Shown here piece by piece: positions 20,823 through 29,061 of a stretch of 64,000 nt of DNA. Under the pieces are notes generated by a model, which was given only the letters and a program-made list of their open reading frames with translations, was not told where the DNA came from and made no database searches. Each line of letters starts with the position of its first letter. The stretch's first letter is position 1. The DNA comes from an uncultured Alphaproteobacteria bacterium. Lineage in GTDB: Bacteria; Pseudomonadota; Alphaproteobacteria; HIMB59. The stretch is from contig CABYGG010000002.1 in NCBI GenBank assembly GCA_902518505.1, forward strand, positions 124,001 through 188,000, written 5' to 3'. Made by a program: the position numbers and the translations under genes.

Positions 20823-21315
20823 AATATATTTTAGAGGCAATTTCTTCTATTTGACTGTGATTAAAGGTCTGAATTGGATGATCGATATTATCGTCTGTGA
20901 CGATATATTTAACATTATTTATAGATTTGTAGAGGTAGTCTTTGTTATTTTTTTGTAAGCTTACTTCTAACTTTATCAAATCATCAAATCTCTTAAATCC
21001 CTCAAATATTAGCAAATCACAATCTTTGTTAATTTCTACCAGACGTTCTAAATTAATATCTGACTCAGCTTTCTCTTCTATGAATGCAAGTCTTTTATCT
21101 GATACTAGTGTAGTTTTATATGCTCCGGATTTTCTAATTTTATAGCTATCTGTATTAGGATGATCAATGTCAAAAGAATGATGAGCATGTTTTACCACAC
21201 CAACTTTTATTTTATTTTCTTTAAAAAATTTTACTAAATTACTCACTAAAGTAGTTTTGCCACTATTTTTCCATCCAATAACAGCTATTGTTTTCACCTT
21301 GTCACCATAATACAA
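20809..21315 (-). CDS. mobB: molybdopterin-guanine dinucleotide biosynthesis adaptor MobB
   Basis: Small P-loop GTP-binding protein that assists MobA in making the MGD cofactor. It has about 162-168 residues with Walker A VIGWKNSGKTTLV at the N-terminus and the family KHAHHSFDID segment (usually KHxHHxFDxD). The reading frame opens with TTG at 21315; a GTG at 21297 gives the more typical MobB start (VKTIAVIGW), and I cannot decide between them. It overlaps moeA downstream and is divergent from fdhD, with only 11-29 bases between the starts. Confidence 0.88.
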   Translation of the reverse strand: MYYGDKVKTIAVIGWKNSGKTTLVSNLVKFFKENKIKVGVVKHAHHSFDIDHPNTDSYKIRKSGAYKTTLVSDKRLAFIEEKAESDINLERLVEINKDCDLLIFEGFKRFDDLIKLEVSLQKNNKDYLYKSINNVKYIVTDDNIDHPIQTFNHSQIEEIASKIYYENS

Positions 21316-21326
21316 TCAAGAAAAAA

Positions 21327-22139
21327 ATGACAGATTTTTTAATCAAACCAAGTGTAAATAACAGATCTTTATTTAAATTAAAAAAATCAATTAATGAAAA
21401 AGGCGAAATAACAAAAATTCCAATCATTGAAGAAAAACCACTCACGCTATACTTAAACAACCAAGAAATAGTGACAATAATGACTATAGGAGATTATCCA
21501 AAATATTTAGCTATAGGTTATTTGTTCAATCAGGGAATGCTTAATAATATAGACGATGTAAAAAAGATTGAGTTTCATAAAGACCTAAAGACAGTTGTTG
21601 TGAGAACAAAGAGTAAAACTAATTATGAAGAAAAATTAAAGAAGAAAGTAAATACTTCTGGTTGTGCACAAGGGACTGTATTTGGAGACTTATTTGAAGA
21701 AATAAACACCATTTCCTTGAATAAAAAAATAAGAATAGATCATCAACAGCTTATGAATTTATCTAAAAAAATTAATACTGAGCCAAGTTTATATTTATCT
21801 GTAGGTGCAATACACGGTTGCGTCTTATGTCAGGGAGATAAACCTTTGTATTATTTTGAAGATGTGGGGAGACATAATGCTGTTGATAAAATTGCTGGTT
21901 TGATACTTGATAAGAAAATAGACGCAAAAGAAATGTCTTTTTACACTACTGGCAGGCTGACAAGTGAAATGGTATTGAAATGTATCAAAATGGAAATACC
22001 AATACTATTATCTCGATCAGGTTTCACTGCTTGGGCAGTTGAAATAGCTAGAAAGAAAAATTTAACAATGATTGGAAGGATTAGAGGTAAACGGTTAAAT
22101 ATTTTATCTGGAGAATTCAGATATACCAAAGATGAGTAA
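21327..22139 (+). CDS. fdhD: formate dehydrogenase accessory sulfurtransferase FdhD (FdsC)
   Basis: Transfers sulfur to the molybdenum centre of formate dehydrogenase so that the enzyme becomes active. From the ATG at 21327 the protein has 270 residues; an upstream in-frame start would overlap the divergent mobB and adds residues unlike the family. The motif EDVGRHNAVDK is diagnostic. Where E. coli FdhD has a CxxC pair in the loop near residue 121, this protein has SGCAQGT with one cysteine (Cys113). A CVLC pair (Cys165, Cys168) occurs later, after GAIHG. The stop overlaps the mobA start by eight bases. Confidence 0.92.
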   Translation: MTDFLIKPSVNNRSLFKLKKSINEKGEITKIPIIEEKPLTLYLNNQEIVTIMTIGDYPKYLAIGYLFNQGMLNNIDDVKKIEFHKDLKTVVVRTKSKTNYEEKLKKKVNTSGCAQGTVFGDLFEEINTISLNKKIRIDHQQLMNLSKKINTEPSLYLSVGAIHGCVLCQGDKPLYYFEDVGRHNAVDKIAGLILDKKIDAKEMSFYTTGRLTSEMVLKCIKMEIPILLSRSGFTAWAVEIARKKNLTMIGRIRGKRLNILSGEFRYTKDE

Positions 22140-22725
22140 GCTTATATCTGTAATACTAACGGGTGGTAAATCCTCCAGAATGGGTTATGAAAATAAAAGT
22201 TTTTTAAAAATTAAAGATAAGTATTTCATTGAAATTTTAATAGAAAGTCTTCAAGGAAAGTCTAATGACATTATTATTAATGCTAATAGAGATATCAGTA
22301 AGTACAAAATATTTGGTTATAAAGTTGTAAGTGATAAGATTGGCGGTTACAAAGGGCCACTAGCTGGGTTACATAGCGCTCTTGATCTATATAAAAACTC
22401 AAAAGAGGATTTATGGTTTGCACTTTTTCCCACTGATGCCCCAATAATAAACACAGGTATCATAGATAATTTTATCTCAATTACAGACAAAAAGAGTAAA
22501 GTTTATATTTGTAAGATTGATAATATTATCGAACCAATGTTTTCTTTTTGGTCATCAAAAATATTTACGGAATTAAATGAAGTCCTTTTAAAAAATAATG
22601 GTTATAAAATTATGAAATTTGCTGAAGAAATTGGATTTGATTATATAAATTTTAAAAAAAATAAAAAAATAGAATTTTTTAATGTAAACGACAAAAATGA
22701 TTATACAGAACTTCTAAGTTTTTAA
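22132..22725 (+). CDS. mobA: molybdenum cofactor guanylyltransferase MobA
   Basis: Adds GMP to Mo-molybdopterin to make the MGD cofactor needed by FdsA. The protein has 197 residues with the nucleotidyltransferase signature LTGGKSSRMGYENKSFLKI at residues about 9-27 and the GPLAGLHSAL and FPTDAP blocks. It is coupled to fdhD by an eight-base overlap and overlaps the convergent reductase gene by 12 bases at its 3' end. Together with mobB and moeA it completes the late steps of cofactor synthesis in this island; early steps (moaA-E, moeB) are not in the window. Confidence 0.92.
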   Translation: MSKLISVILTGGKSSRMGYENKSFLKIKDKYFIEILIESLQGKSNDIIINANRDISKYKIFGYKVVSDKIGGYKGPLAGLHSALDLYKNSKEDLWFALFPTDAPIINTGIIDNFISITDKKSKVYICKIDNIIEPMFSFWSSKIFTELNEVLLKNNGYKIMKFAEEIGFDYINFKKNKKIEFFNVNDKNDYTELLSF

Positions 22726-23247
22726 GAAATTAACTAACAAAGAGCCCTTATCATTAATTTTTTTTTCAGAATGACGATATCCTCTCTCATTTAGGTAAGG
22801 AACTAAGTCCCTAAAATTTATGTATGTAAAAGCTGGTAAACCTTTTCCGAATTTTAAAGGCTCTACAGTAATAAAAATTTCATCAATTAAATCGGCATAT
22901 AAGAAATAATCATGAACACTCGTTCCCCCTAAAATTAAAACACTTTCTTTGCAAAGATTTTCAAATTCATCCCACTGATTAATATCTGGATTAAAATAAT
23001 ATTGATTTATTGAATTTTTAATTTGTTTGATTTTTTGATATTTTCTAGAAAAAATAATTCTTGATATAGATTCGTTTGGATTTAATTCATGAGTCTTTCT
23101 GCCCATAACTTGCCATTTATGATTCTTTATTAATTTGTCTAAGTGTTTTTTGTCTTCCAAGCTAGTCCATTCAAATGGATTATCACCAGAATATTTTGCA
23201 ATAAAACCATCGCTTGAACAAGCAAATGCTAAAGTGTATTTAATCAT
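22714..23247 (-). CDS. dihydrofolate reductase / RibD C-terminal family protein
   Basis: A 177-residue protein of the DHFR-like fold. The N-terminal LAFACSSDGFIA segment, the WQVMGRKTHE block (DHFR usually has a VMGRxT motif), ILGGTSVHDYFL (nucleotide-binding GG segment) and the DEIFITVEP block fit the RibD_C/DHFR family. These enzymes reduce either dihydrofolate or a pyrimidine intermediate of riboflavin synthesis with NADPH, and the sequence does not settle which. The VMGRKT motif with the GG segment favours a folate role. It is convergent with mobA (12-base overlap) and divergent from the TauE gene. Confidence 0.72.
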   Translation of the reverse strand: MIKYTLAFACSSDGFIAKYSGDNPFEWTSLEDKKHLDKLIKNHKWQVMGRKTHELNPNESISRIIFSRKYQKIKQIKNSINQYYFNPDINQWDEFENLCKESVLILGGTSVHDYFLYADLIDEIFITVEPLKFGKGLPAFTYINFRDLVPYLNERGYRHSEKKINDKGSLLVNFLKT

Positions 23248-23270
23248 TAATTTATTTTATTAATTTTAAG

Positions 23271-23276
23271 TATAAT
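23271..23276 (+). promoter_or_regulatory. candidate -10 element (TATAAT) of the TauE gene
   Basis: A perfect TATAAT in the 44-base divergent gap places transcription start near 23283, nine bases before the ATG. No good -35 is visible at the right distance. Confidence 0.4.
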
Positions 23277-23291
23277 GTTTTATTTCAATAT

Positions 23292-24194
23292 ATGAATTTT
23301 TACCTACCTATTGCTGAAATATCCATAAATATTTATATATTAATTTCCCTTGGAGTTGGAATTGGTTTTATATCTGGACTCTTTGGCATAGGTGGAGGTT
23401 TTATATCCTCTCCTCTTTTGATACTAGTTGGCATTCCTCCAGCTGTTGCAGTTGGAACTACAACTGTTCAAGTATTCGCCTCAACATCAACTGGTGTTGT
23501 AAGTCATTTTCAAAGAAAAAACATAGACTATCAGATGGGCTTAACAATGGTTATTGGTGGATTAGTGGGGACACTTTTTGGTGTATTAATTCTAAATAAT
23601 TTAAAAACTATTGGTTTAATTGATAACTATTTAAATAGTATCTATATAATTCTTTTAATTATAACTGCTGTATTTATACTTTATGAGACAGCTAAAGTTA
23701 ATATCGTACATAAAAATAAAAAATTTAAATTACACCAGCATTCTTGGATACATGGACTTCCTTTTAAAATTAAGTATAGAAAATCTAAACTATATATAAG
23801 TATACTAGCACCACTTTTAATTGGATTTTTTATAGGTGTATTGACAGGGCTAACTGGTATTGGTGGTGGCTTTATACTTATTCCATGTATGATTTATTTT
23901 TTAGGTATGAAAACTATTTCAGTAATAGGGACATCTCTATTTAACATCACGATAATATCCTTTGTATCTTTATTTTTGCAAATATACATAAATCAAAATA
24001 TAGATTTTGTATTGGCTTTAGGATTAATAGTAAGTAGCTCTATTGGAGCTGCACTAGCTACAAGGATAGTTGATATACTTGATCAAGAAAATTTAAAAGT
24101 TACATTTGGCATGTTACTATTAATTATTTCATCATTTTTAGCTTATGATTTATTTAGAACACCTGAGAACTTATTCATTATAAATTATGTATAA
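23292..24194 (+). CDS. TauE/SafE-family sulfite/anion exporter
   Basis: A 300-residue integral membrane protein with about eight transmembrane helices and an internal duplication. Both halves begin with a glycine-rich GxGGGF element (GLFGIGGGFISSPLL near residue 30 and GLTGIGGGFILIPC near residue 190), the hallmark of the TauE/SafE family. Members export sulfite, sulfoacetate or other small anions; the substrate cannot be told here. A hydrophilic loop of about 35 residues separates the halves. It is the first gene of a tight run with the TIGR02186, Usp-like and DUF2256 genes, overlapping the next start by eight bases. Confidence 0.87.
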   Translation: MNFYLPIAEISINIYILISLGVGIGFISGLFGIGGGFISSPLLILVGIPPAVAVGTTTVQVFASTSTGVVSHFQRKNIDYQMGLTMVIGGLVGTLFGVLILNNLKTIGLIDNYLNSIYIILLIITAVFILYETAKVNIVHKNKKFKLHQHSWIHGLPFKIKYRKSKLYISILAPLLIGFFIGVLTGLTGIGGGFILIPCMIYFLGMKTISVIGTSLFNITIISFVSLFLQIYINQNIDFVLALGLIVSSSIGAALATRIVDILDQENLKVTFGMLLLIISSFLAYDLFRTPENLFIINYV

Positions 24195-24864
24195 ATATAT
24201 TTTAATAATCATATTTTTTTTTAAAATTGGTTTTGCATCTAATTTTTCCTTAGATCAATTTGAAATTGAAATAAACTCAAATTTTTTAGGAAAAGAAGTA
24301 GTTTTATTTGGAAATAAAGATAAAGACAGTGATGTAATCTTCATTTTCGAAGGAGAGAATAAAAAAGCTAAATTGACGACAAAAGTTAATGAGGGTTTTT
24401 TATGGATTAACGAAACAAAAGAATTGAATGATCAACCTAGTTTTTTTGCGATCTTCACATCTCCTAAAAAGACTTTGAATGAAATATTTTTATATTCTAG
24501 TTTAAAGGATAGGCATTTATTAATAAGCAATCACTCTCTTGAACTTTATAAAATAAGAAAAGCAATGAAAGTGAAAAATTTGTATGTAGAAGAGGAGCTT
24601 GAAAGTTTAAGTGGAAATCTATTTTTAAAAAAATTTTTAATACCAGATAATATCTCACCTGGAAATATAAAAGTTTATATGTACGAGATAAAAAACAATG
24701 AAATTATAAAGATGGTATCTAAAAACTTGCTAATTAAAAAAAGAGGAATTTCATTTAAGTTGGAAAAGTTGTTAAAAACTGAGTCTTTTATTTATATTAT
24801 AATTTTGATTGCTATATCATTATTGCTTAGCTTAGTTACAAATTTAATATTTAGAAGAAAATGA
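24187..24864 (+). CDS. TIGR02186 family (Alph_Pro_TM) membrane protein
   Basis: A 225-residue protein matching, as I recall it, the alphaproteobacterial family TIGR02186. There is an N-terminal signal sequence (about residues 1-17, ending FASNFS), a beta-rich periplasmic region with DVIFIFEG and LWINETKELNDQPSFFAI (family pattern: a GxWxN-type block before a PSFY-type block), and one C-terminal transmembrane helix (about residues 200-221) with a basic tail. Function is unknown. It is coupled to the TauE-family exporter (eight-base overlap) and to the Usp-like gene (four-base overlap). I believe this neighbour pairing recurs in alphaproteobacteria, suggesting a partner of the exporter. Confidence 0.75.
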   Translation: MYKYILIIIFFFKIGFASNFSLDQFEIEINSNFLGKEVVLFGNKDKDSDVIFIFEGENKKAKLTTKVNEGFLWINETKELNDQPSFFAIFTSPKKTLNEIFLYSSLKDRHLLISNHSLELYKIRKAMKVKNLYVEEELESLSGNLFLKKFLIPDNISPGNIKVYMYEIKNNEIIKMVSKNLLIKKRGISFKLEKLLKTESFIYIIILIAISLLLSLVTNLIFRRK

Positions 24865-25340
24865 AAAAAAATAATAATAGAAATTATTTTGTAGTTATTG
24901 ATCAAAGTGCTGAAATGTGGACTGCAGTTAAATTTGCTTTAAGGAGAGCAAAAATAACTAAATCTAATATTACTACTGTAAGCTTTATTCAAAGCGCAAG
25001 CGAAGGTATGATGCTTACATCAGGGACTGAACAAATTTTGGATATAGATCAAATAACAACTGAAAAATTAAAACATAAAGAAGTGCATAACTACATCTTA
25101 GATAAATCTAAAATTAAAGCAAAATCTGAAATATTTAAATATAATGAGATCGATGAGTTTATAAGTTTCTTAAATAAATACTCATCTAATTCAACTATTA
25201 TTCTTGCTACAAGTAAAGATATAGGTAAGCCTGGACCTTTAATTGACAAACTTATATATGAAAAATCTAACTCGTTACATTGCCCTCTTGTTATAATTAA
25301 TGGTAATCTCGAAGATAAAGAGATTGAGAAGATTATTTAG
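24861..25340 (+). CDS. universal stress protein (UspA)-like protein
   Basis: A 159-residue soluble protein with a Usp-like alpha/beta pattern: an N-terminal strand (YFVVIDQSAE), a long helix (WTAVKFALRRAKITKS), a central helix and IILATSKDIGKPGPL near the C-terminal third, then a final strand CPLVIING. The ATP-binding GxxGxxxxG motif of ATP-type Usp proteins is not clear, so ATP binding is uncertain. The stop codon TAG at 25338-25340 is followed immediately, in the same frame, by the CTG of the DUF2256 gene. Confidence 0.72.
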   Translation: MKKNNNRNYFVVIDQSAEMWTAVKFALRRAKITKSNITTVSFIQSASEGMMLTSGTEQILDIDQITTEKLKHKEVHNYILDKSKIKAKSEIFKYNEIDEFISFLNKYSSNSTIILATSKDIGKPGPLIDKLIYEKSNSLHCPLVIINGNLEDKEIEKII

Positions 25341-25484
25341 CTGAATAAAAAAGATTTCAAAATTTGTGTGGTATGCCAAAGACCATTTAATTGGAGAAAA
25401 AAATGGGAAAAAGTATGGAATGATGTTAAATATTGTTCAGAAAAATGTCGAAGGTCAAAATCAAAAATAATAAAGAAAAGATAG
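25341..25484 (+). CDS. DUF2256 zinc-ribbon protein with CTG start
   Basis: A 47-residue protein matching the DUF2256 family. It has a CVVC pair (Cys9, Cys12) and a YCSEKC pair (Cys32, Cys36) around the family's [18 protein letters not shown] core, which should bind one zinc ion. The frame has no ATG; GTG occurs only at codon 10, inside the first zinc knuckle. The only sensible start is CTG at 25341, directly after the TAG stop of the Usp-like gene and in the same frame. The peptide from this CTG matches the usual family N-terminus in length. It overlaps the start of pyrE by 40 bases. Function of the family is unknown. Confidence 0.75.
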   Translation: MNKKDFKICVVCQRPFNWRKKWEKVWNDVKYCSEKCRRSKSKIIKKR

Positions 25485-26089
25485 CAAACTTACTGTTAAG
25501 TATTGGATGCGTTAATATAGACTTCAAAAAACAATTTACCCTTACATCCGGCAAAAAAAGTCCTGTATATGTTGATTGTAGAAAATTAATTTCATTTCCA
25601 AAAGAAAGAGAATTAATTATAAATGAAATGAGCAAACAGATTAAATCGAAATATAAAGATAATTCTACTATTATTGCTGGAGGAGAAACAGCTGGCATTC
25701 CCTACTCTTCCTTTCTATGTCAAAAGATGAAATATCCAATGATATATATAAGAAAGAGCCCTAAAGGGTTTGGAAAAGGTAAGCTAATAGAAGGAGAGTT
25801 TAAAAAGAATACCCAGTCAATATTAGTAGAAGACATGGCAACTGATGGAGGAAGTAAATTACACTTCATAAAAGCTTTAAGACAAAATAAACTTAAAGTT
25901 AAAGATATTTATGTAGTTTTTTACTATGGAATTTACCCTAAAGCTAAAAAAAATATATCTAAAATGAAAGTGAATTTAAATTATCTCACATCTTGGAGAG
26001 ATATATTAGCTATTTCTCCAAATTACATTTCAGATAAAGATTATGATAATTTAAAAAATTATTTAGATTCTATTTCAAGTGGAAAATAA
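25445..26089 (+). CDS. pyrE: orotate phosphoribosyltransferase
   Basis: Joins orotate to PRPP to give OMP in de novo pyrimidine synthesis. From the ATG at 25445 the protein has 214 residues. The PRPP-binding motif [13 protein letters not shown] is near residue 120, with [18 protein letters not shown] near the N-terminus and the flexible loop [19 protein letters not shown] at 25433 is also in frame but adds only four residues and has no better ribosome site. The start lies inside the DUF2256 gene and the stop overlaps the next gene by 11 bases. Confidence 0.9.
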   Translation: MSKVKIKNNKEKIANLLLSIGCVNIDFKKQFTLTSGKKSPVYVDCRKLISFPKERELIINEMSKQIKSKYKDNSTIIAGGETAGIPYSSFLCQKMKYPMIYIRKSPKGFGKGKLIEGEFKKNTQSILVEDMATDGGSKLHFIKALRQNKLKVKDIYVVFYYGIYPKAKKNISKMKVNLNYLTSWRDILAISPNYISDKDYDNLKNYLDSISSGK

Positions 26090-26534
26090 AATTATTAGTG
26101 TCGTTTCAGGGGGATTTGACCCCATCCATCCCGGGCATATTATGATGATGAAGGAATGTTTAGAATTTTCTAATTTTTTAATTGTAGGTGTAAATTCTAA
26201 TAAATGGTTAATTGATAAAAAAGGAAATTTTTTTATGGATATTCAACATAGAATGTATGTTGTTAATAGCTTAAAAGTGGTAAATGAAGCTATGGAATTT
26301 GAAGATGATGAAATGGGAAGTGCAAATAATTTGTTAATTCAAATAAGAAATAAATACCCAAATGAAAAAATTATTTTTGCTAATGGGGGTGATAGATCAG
26401 ACACTTCTAAAATTTTAGAATATGAAACAGCAAAGAAATATAATATTGAATTAAAATTTAGTGTAGGTGGAAATCACAAAGAGTCTTCCAGTTCTGATTT
26501 ACTAAAAAGATGGAGTGAATACTCTAAAAACTAA
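26079..26534 (+). CDS. cytidylyltransferase-like nucleotidyltransferase
   Basis: A 151-residue nucleotidyltransferase of the HIGH-like superfamily. The N-terminal GGFDPIHPGHI motif carries the HxGH nucleotide-binding signature (residues 18-21), and SSSSDLLKRW near the end resembles the ISSTxI-type block. Relatives activate glycerol-3-phosphate, heptose-1-phosphate, ethanolamine phosphate or FMN; I cannot assign the substrate. It starts with GTG at 26079, overlapping the end of pyrE by 11 bases, and overlaps the convergent pdxH by four. Confidence 0.75.
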   Translation: MENKIISVVSGGFDPIHPGHIMMMKECLEFSNFLIVGVNSNKWLIDKKGNFFMDIQHRMYVVNSLKVVNEAMEFEDDEMGSANNLLIQIRNKYPNEKIIFANGGDRSDTSKILEYETAKKYNIELKFSVGGNHKESSSSDLLKRWSEYSKN

Positions 26535-27118
26535 GGGCTAAGGGTATACGATACCCAATCATTATCTTTAAACTCAAAGACTTCTCTTTTGTGAATTCTA
26601 TGAGGCATATCCTCCCAAAACTCAATTTTTGAATATTTTACTATAAAACCTCCCCAGTAATCCGGACGAGGAAAACTTTCTTTTTCAGGATATTTATTTT
26701 TATAAAATTGAATTTTATTCTCTAAATCATCTCTTGATTTTAGGACCTTTGATTGATTAGAAGCCCAAGCTCCTATTCGACTTAAATAATGTCTTGAATT
26801 AAAATATTTATCAGATATTTCTTTTGAGACTTTTTCGACTTTACCCTCTATTCTTATTTGCCTTAACAAGGACTTCCAATGAAAATTTAGGCAAACATTA
26901 GCATTATTTAAAATGTCATTCCCTTTATTGCTCTCATAATTTGTGTAAAAAATAAAACCTTCATCATTATAATCTTTTAATAGAACCATCCTTGAGTGAG
27001 GTGTATTTTTGTCGTCAACTGTCGATAGACACATCGCATTAGGATCGTTGATCTCTTTTTTAGTGGCTAAATCAAACCATTCTTTAAACTTAATAATTGG
27101 ATTTAATTTATCTGACAT
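26531..27118 (-). CDS. pdxH: pyridoxamine/pyridoxine 5'-phosphate oxidase
   Basis: FMN enzyme that makes pyridoxal 5'-phosphate. The protein has 195 residues. The FMN-binding segment SRMVLLKDYNDEGFIFYTNYESNKG, the SRIGAWASNQSK block and the C-terminal PHRIHKREVFEF with WVSYTLSP ending match the family (usual ending RLxP). It is convergent with the nucleotidyltransferase gene (four-base overlap) and divergent from fabI across 31 bases. Confidence 0.93.
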   Translation of the reverse strand: MSDKLNPIIKFKEWFDLATKKEINDPNAMCLSTVDDKNTPHSRMVLLKDYNDEGFIFYTNYESNKGNDILNNANVCLNFHWKSLLRQIRIEGKVEKVSKEISDKYFNSRHYLSRIGAWASNQSKVLKSRDDLENKIQFYKNKYPEKESFPRPDYWGGFIVKYSKIEFWEDMPHRIHKREVFEFKDNDWVSYTLSP

Positions 27119-27149
27119 GGTATGAGTATTATATTAATTTTAGCAAAAA

Positions 27150-27971
27150 ATGGATTTAAAAAATAAAAAAGGACTAATAATGGGAGTGGCTAATGATAAG
27201 TCAATTGCCTGGGGTATTGCTCAACAATGTGCAAATTTTGGTGCTGAATTAGCTTTTACTTATCAAAATGATCTTCTATTGAAGAGAATAGATCCTTTGG
27301 CTAAATCTGTAGATTCTAATTTATTGATTCAGTGTGATGTTAGTGATGAAGGATCAGTAAAAAATGCTTTTGAAAAAATTAAAAATAAATGGGGAAAATT
27401 GGATTTTTTTGTTCACGCTGTTGCGTTTGCAGATAAAAATGAGCTAAGAGGTAAGTATGTTGATACATCAAAAGAGAATTTCTTAAATAGTTTAAATATT
27501 TCCTGTTATTCCTTCACTGAGTCTTGTAAATATTGCTATGATTTAATGGATAATGGTGGGAGTATTTTAACTTTAACTTATTATGGAGCAGAGCAGGTTA
27601 TGCCACATTATAATGTAATGGGAGTCGCAAAATCAGCGCTTGAAGCTTCAGTAAAGTATCTTGCTGTTGATATGGGAGATAAAAATATAAGAGTTAATGC
27701 TATATCTGCAGGCCCAATTAAAACTCTTGCGGCTTCTGGTATTGGTGATTTTAGATTTATTTTAAAATGGAATGAACTAAATTCTCCATTAAAGAGAAAT
27801 GTTACACTTGAAGATGTTGGTAACACAGGAGCATACCTTTTAAGTGACCTTTCATCTGGTGTAACTGGTGAAATTCACCATGTTGATTGCGGTTATCATA
27901 CAGTTGGAATGGTAGCAGTTGATGAAGCTGAAGGTGTAGCAGGCTTATTAAATGAGTTTAGTAAAAAATAA
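27150..27971 (+). CDS. fabI: enoyl-ACP reductase (NADH)
   Basis: Catalyses the last reduction of each fatty acid elongation cycle. The protein has 273 residues, short-chain dehydrogenase fold. The N-terminal GVANDKSIAWGIA is the FabI form of the cofactor loop, and the catalytic pair is Y-x6-K in HYNVMGVAKSALEASV. The C-terminal block GEIHHVDCGYHTVGM is typical. A TATATT (27130-27135) in the short divergent gap is a possible -10. The aroC gene follows after seven bases; fabI next to aroC and pdxH is a common alphaproteobacterial arrangement. Confidence 0.94.
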   Translation: MDLKNKKGLIMGVANDKSIAWGIAQQCANFGAELAFTYQNDLLLKRIDPLAKSVDSNLLIQCDVSDEGSVKNAFEKIKNKWGKLDFFVHAVAFADKNELRGKYVDTSKENFLNSLNISCYSFTESCKYCYDLMDNGGSILTLTYYGAEQVMPHYNVMGVAKSALEASVKYLAVDMGDKNIRVNAISAGPIKTLAASGIGDFRFILKWNELNSPLKRNVTLEDVGNTGAYLLSDLSSGVTGEIHHVDCGYHTVGMVAVDEAEGVAGLLNEFSKK

Positions 27972-27978
27972 TTAGTTC

Positions 27979-29061
27979 ATGTCTCATAATTCTTTTGGAA
28001 ATTTATTAAAGTTTACTACTTGGGGAGAAAGTCATGGAGAAGCTATAGGTTGTGTCGTTGATGGTTTTCCAGCAGGAATACCTATTAATACAAAATATAT
28101 TCAAACAAGACTTGATTTAAGAAAACCAGGTCAGTCAAAATTTACAACACAAAGAAAAGAGAAAGATGAAGTTAAAATACTCTCTGGGGTTTTTAACGGT
28201 AAAAGCACTGGCGCACCGATATCAATGATAATTTATAACTCTGATCAAAGAAGCAAGGACTATTCAGAAATTAAAAATAAATTTCGACCTGGTCATGCCG
28301 ATTACACCTATTTTATGAAGTATAAAAATTATGATTATAGAGGTGGAGGAAGGTCTAGTGCTAGGGAAACTGCAATGAGAGTTGCTGCAGGTGCTCTTTC
28401 AGAATTACTTCTTAAAAAAATTTCAAAAAATAAAATAAACGTTACAAGTGCTGTTATTCAAATTGGTAATGAGAAGATAGAAAACTCAACTTGGAATAAT
28501 AATTTTATTAACAAAAATCCTTTTTTCTCACCGAATAAGTCCATCCTAAAAAAATGGGAAGATCTAATCCTTACTCATCGAAAAAAAGGTTCATCTCTTG
28601 GTGCAGTAATTGAAGTTAGAGTCTCAAATTGTCCTGTAGGTATAGGAGAGCCTATATATCAAAAACTTGACTCTGAGTTATCAAAAGCGATTATGAGTAT
28701 TAACGCAGTAAAAGGTATAGAGTTTGGTACAGGATTTGATTTAGTAAATTATGACGGCACTGATGGATCTGATCAAATTAATATCAAAAATAAGAAAATT
28801 AATTTTCATACCAATCATGCGGGAGGAATATTAGGTGGTATTTCTTCAGGACAAGATATCATTTTTAGATATATTGTAAAACCAACGAGTTCAGTATTAA
28901 GCGAAAAGAATACTATTACAAAGAATTTTAAAAATACAAAAATAAAAACTAAAGGACGTCATGATCCTTGTGTAGGTATTAGAGCAGTGCCAGTGGGAAT
29001 TGCTATGACTAATTTTGTGATTGCAGATTTATTGTTAATTCACAAATCCAAATCACTTTAA
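27979..29061 (+). CDS. aroC: chorismate synthase
   Basis: Final step of the shikimate pathway, converting EPSP to chorismate with reduced FMN. The protein has 360 residues. Family signatures are visible: FTTWGESHGEAIGCVVDGFPAG at the start, RGGGRSSARETAMRVAAGA in the middle, and GRHDPCVGIRAVPVGIAM near the end. It follows fabI by seven bases, so the two are probably cotranscribed. Its 3' end overlaps the convergent dxs by nine bases. Confidence 0.95.
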   Translation: MSHNSFGNLLKFTTWGESHGEAIGCVVDGFPAGIPINTKYIQTRLDLRKPGQSKFTTQRKEKDEVKILSGVFNGKSTGAPISMIIYNSDQRSKDYSEIKNKFRPGHADYTYFMKYKNYDYRGGGRSSARETAMRVAAGALSELLLKKISKNKINVTSAVIQIGNEKIENSTWNNNFINKNPFFSPNKSILKKWEDLILTHRKKGSSLGAVIEVRVSNCPVGIGEPIYQKLDSELSKAIMSINAVKGIEFGTGFDLVNYDGTDGSDQINIKNKKINFHTNHAGGILGGISSGQDIIFRYIVKPTSSVLSEKNTITKNFKNTKIKTKGRHDPCVGIRAVPVGIAMTNFVIADLLLIHKSKSL

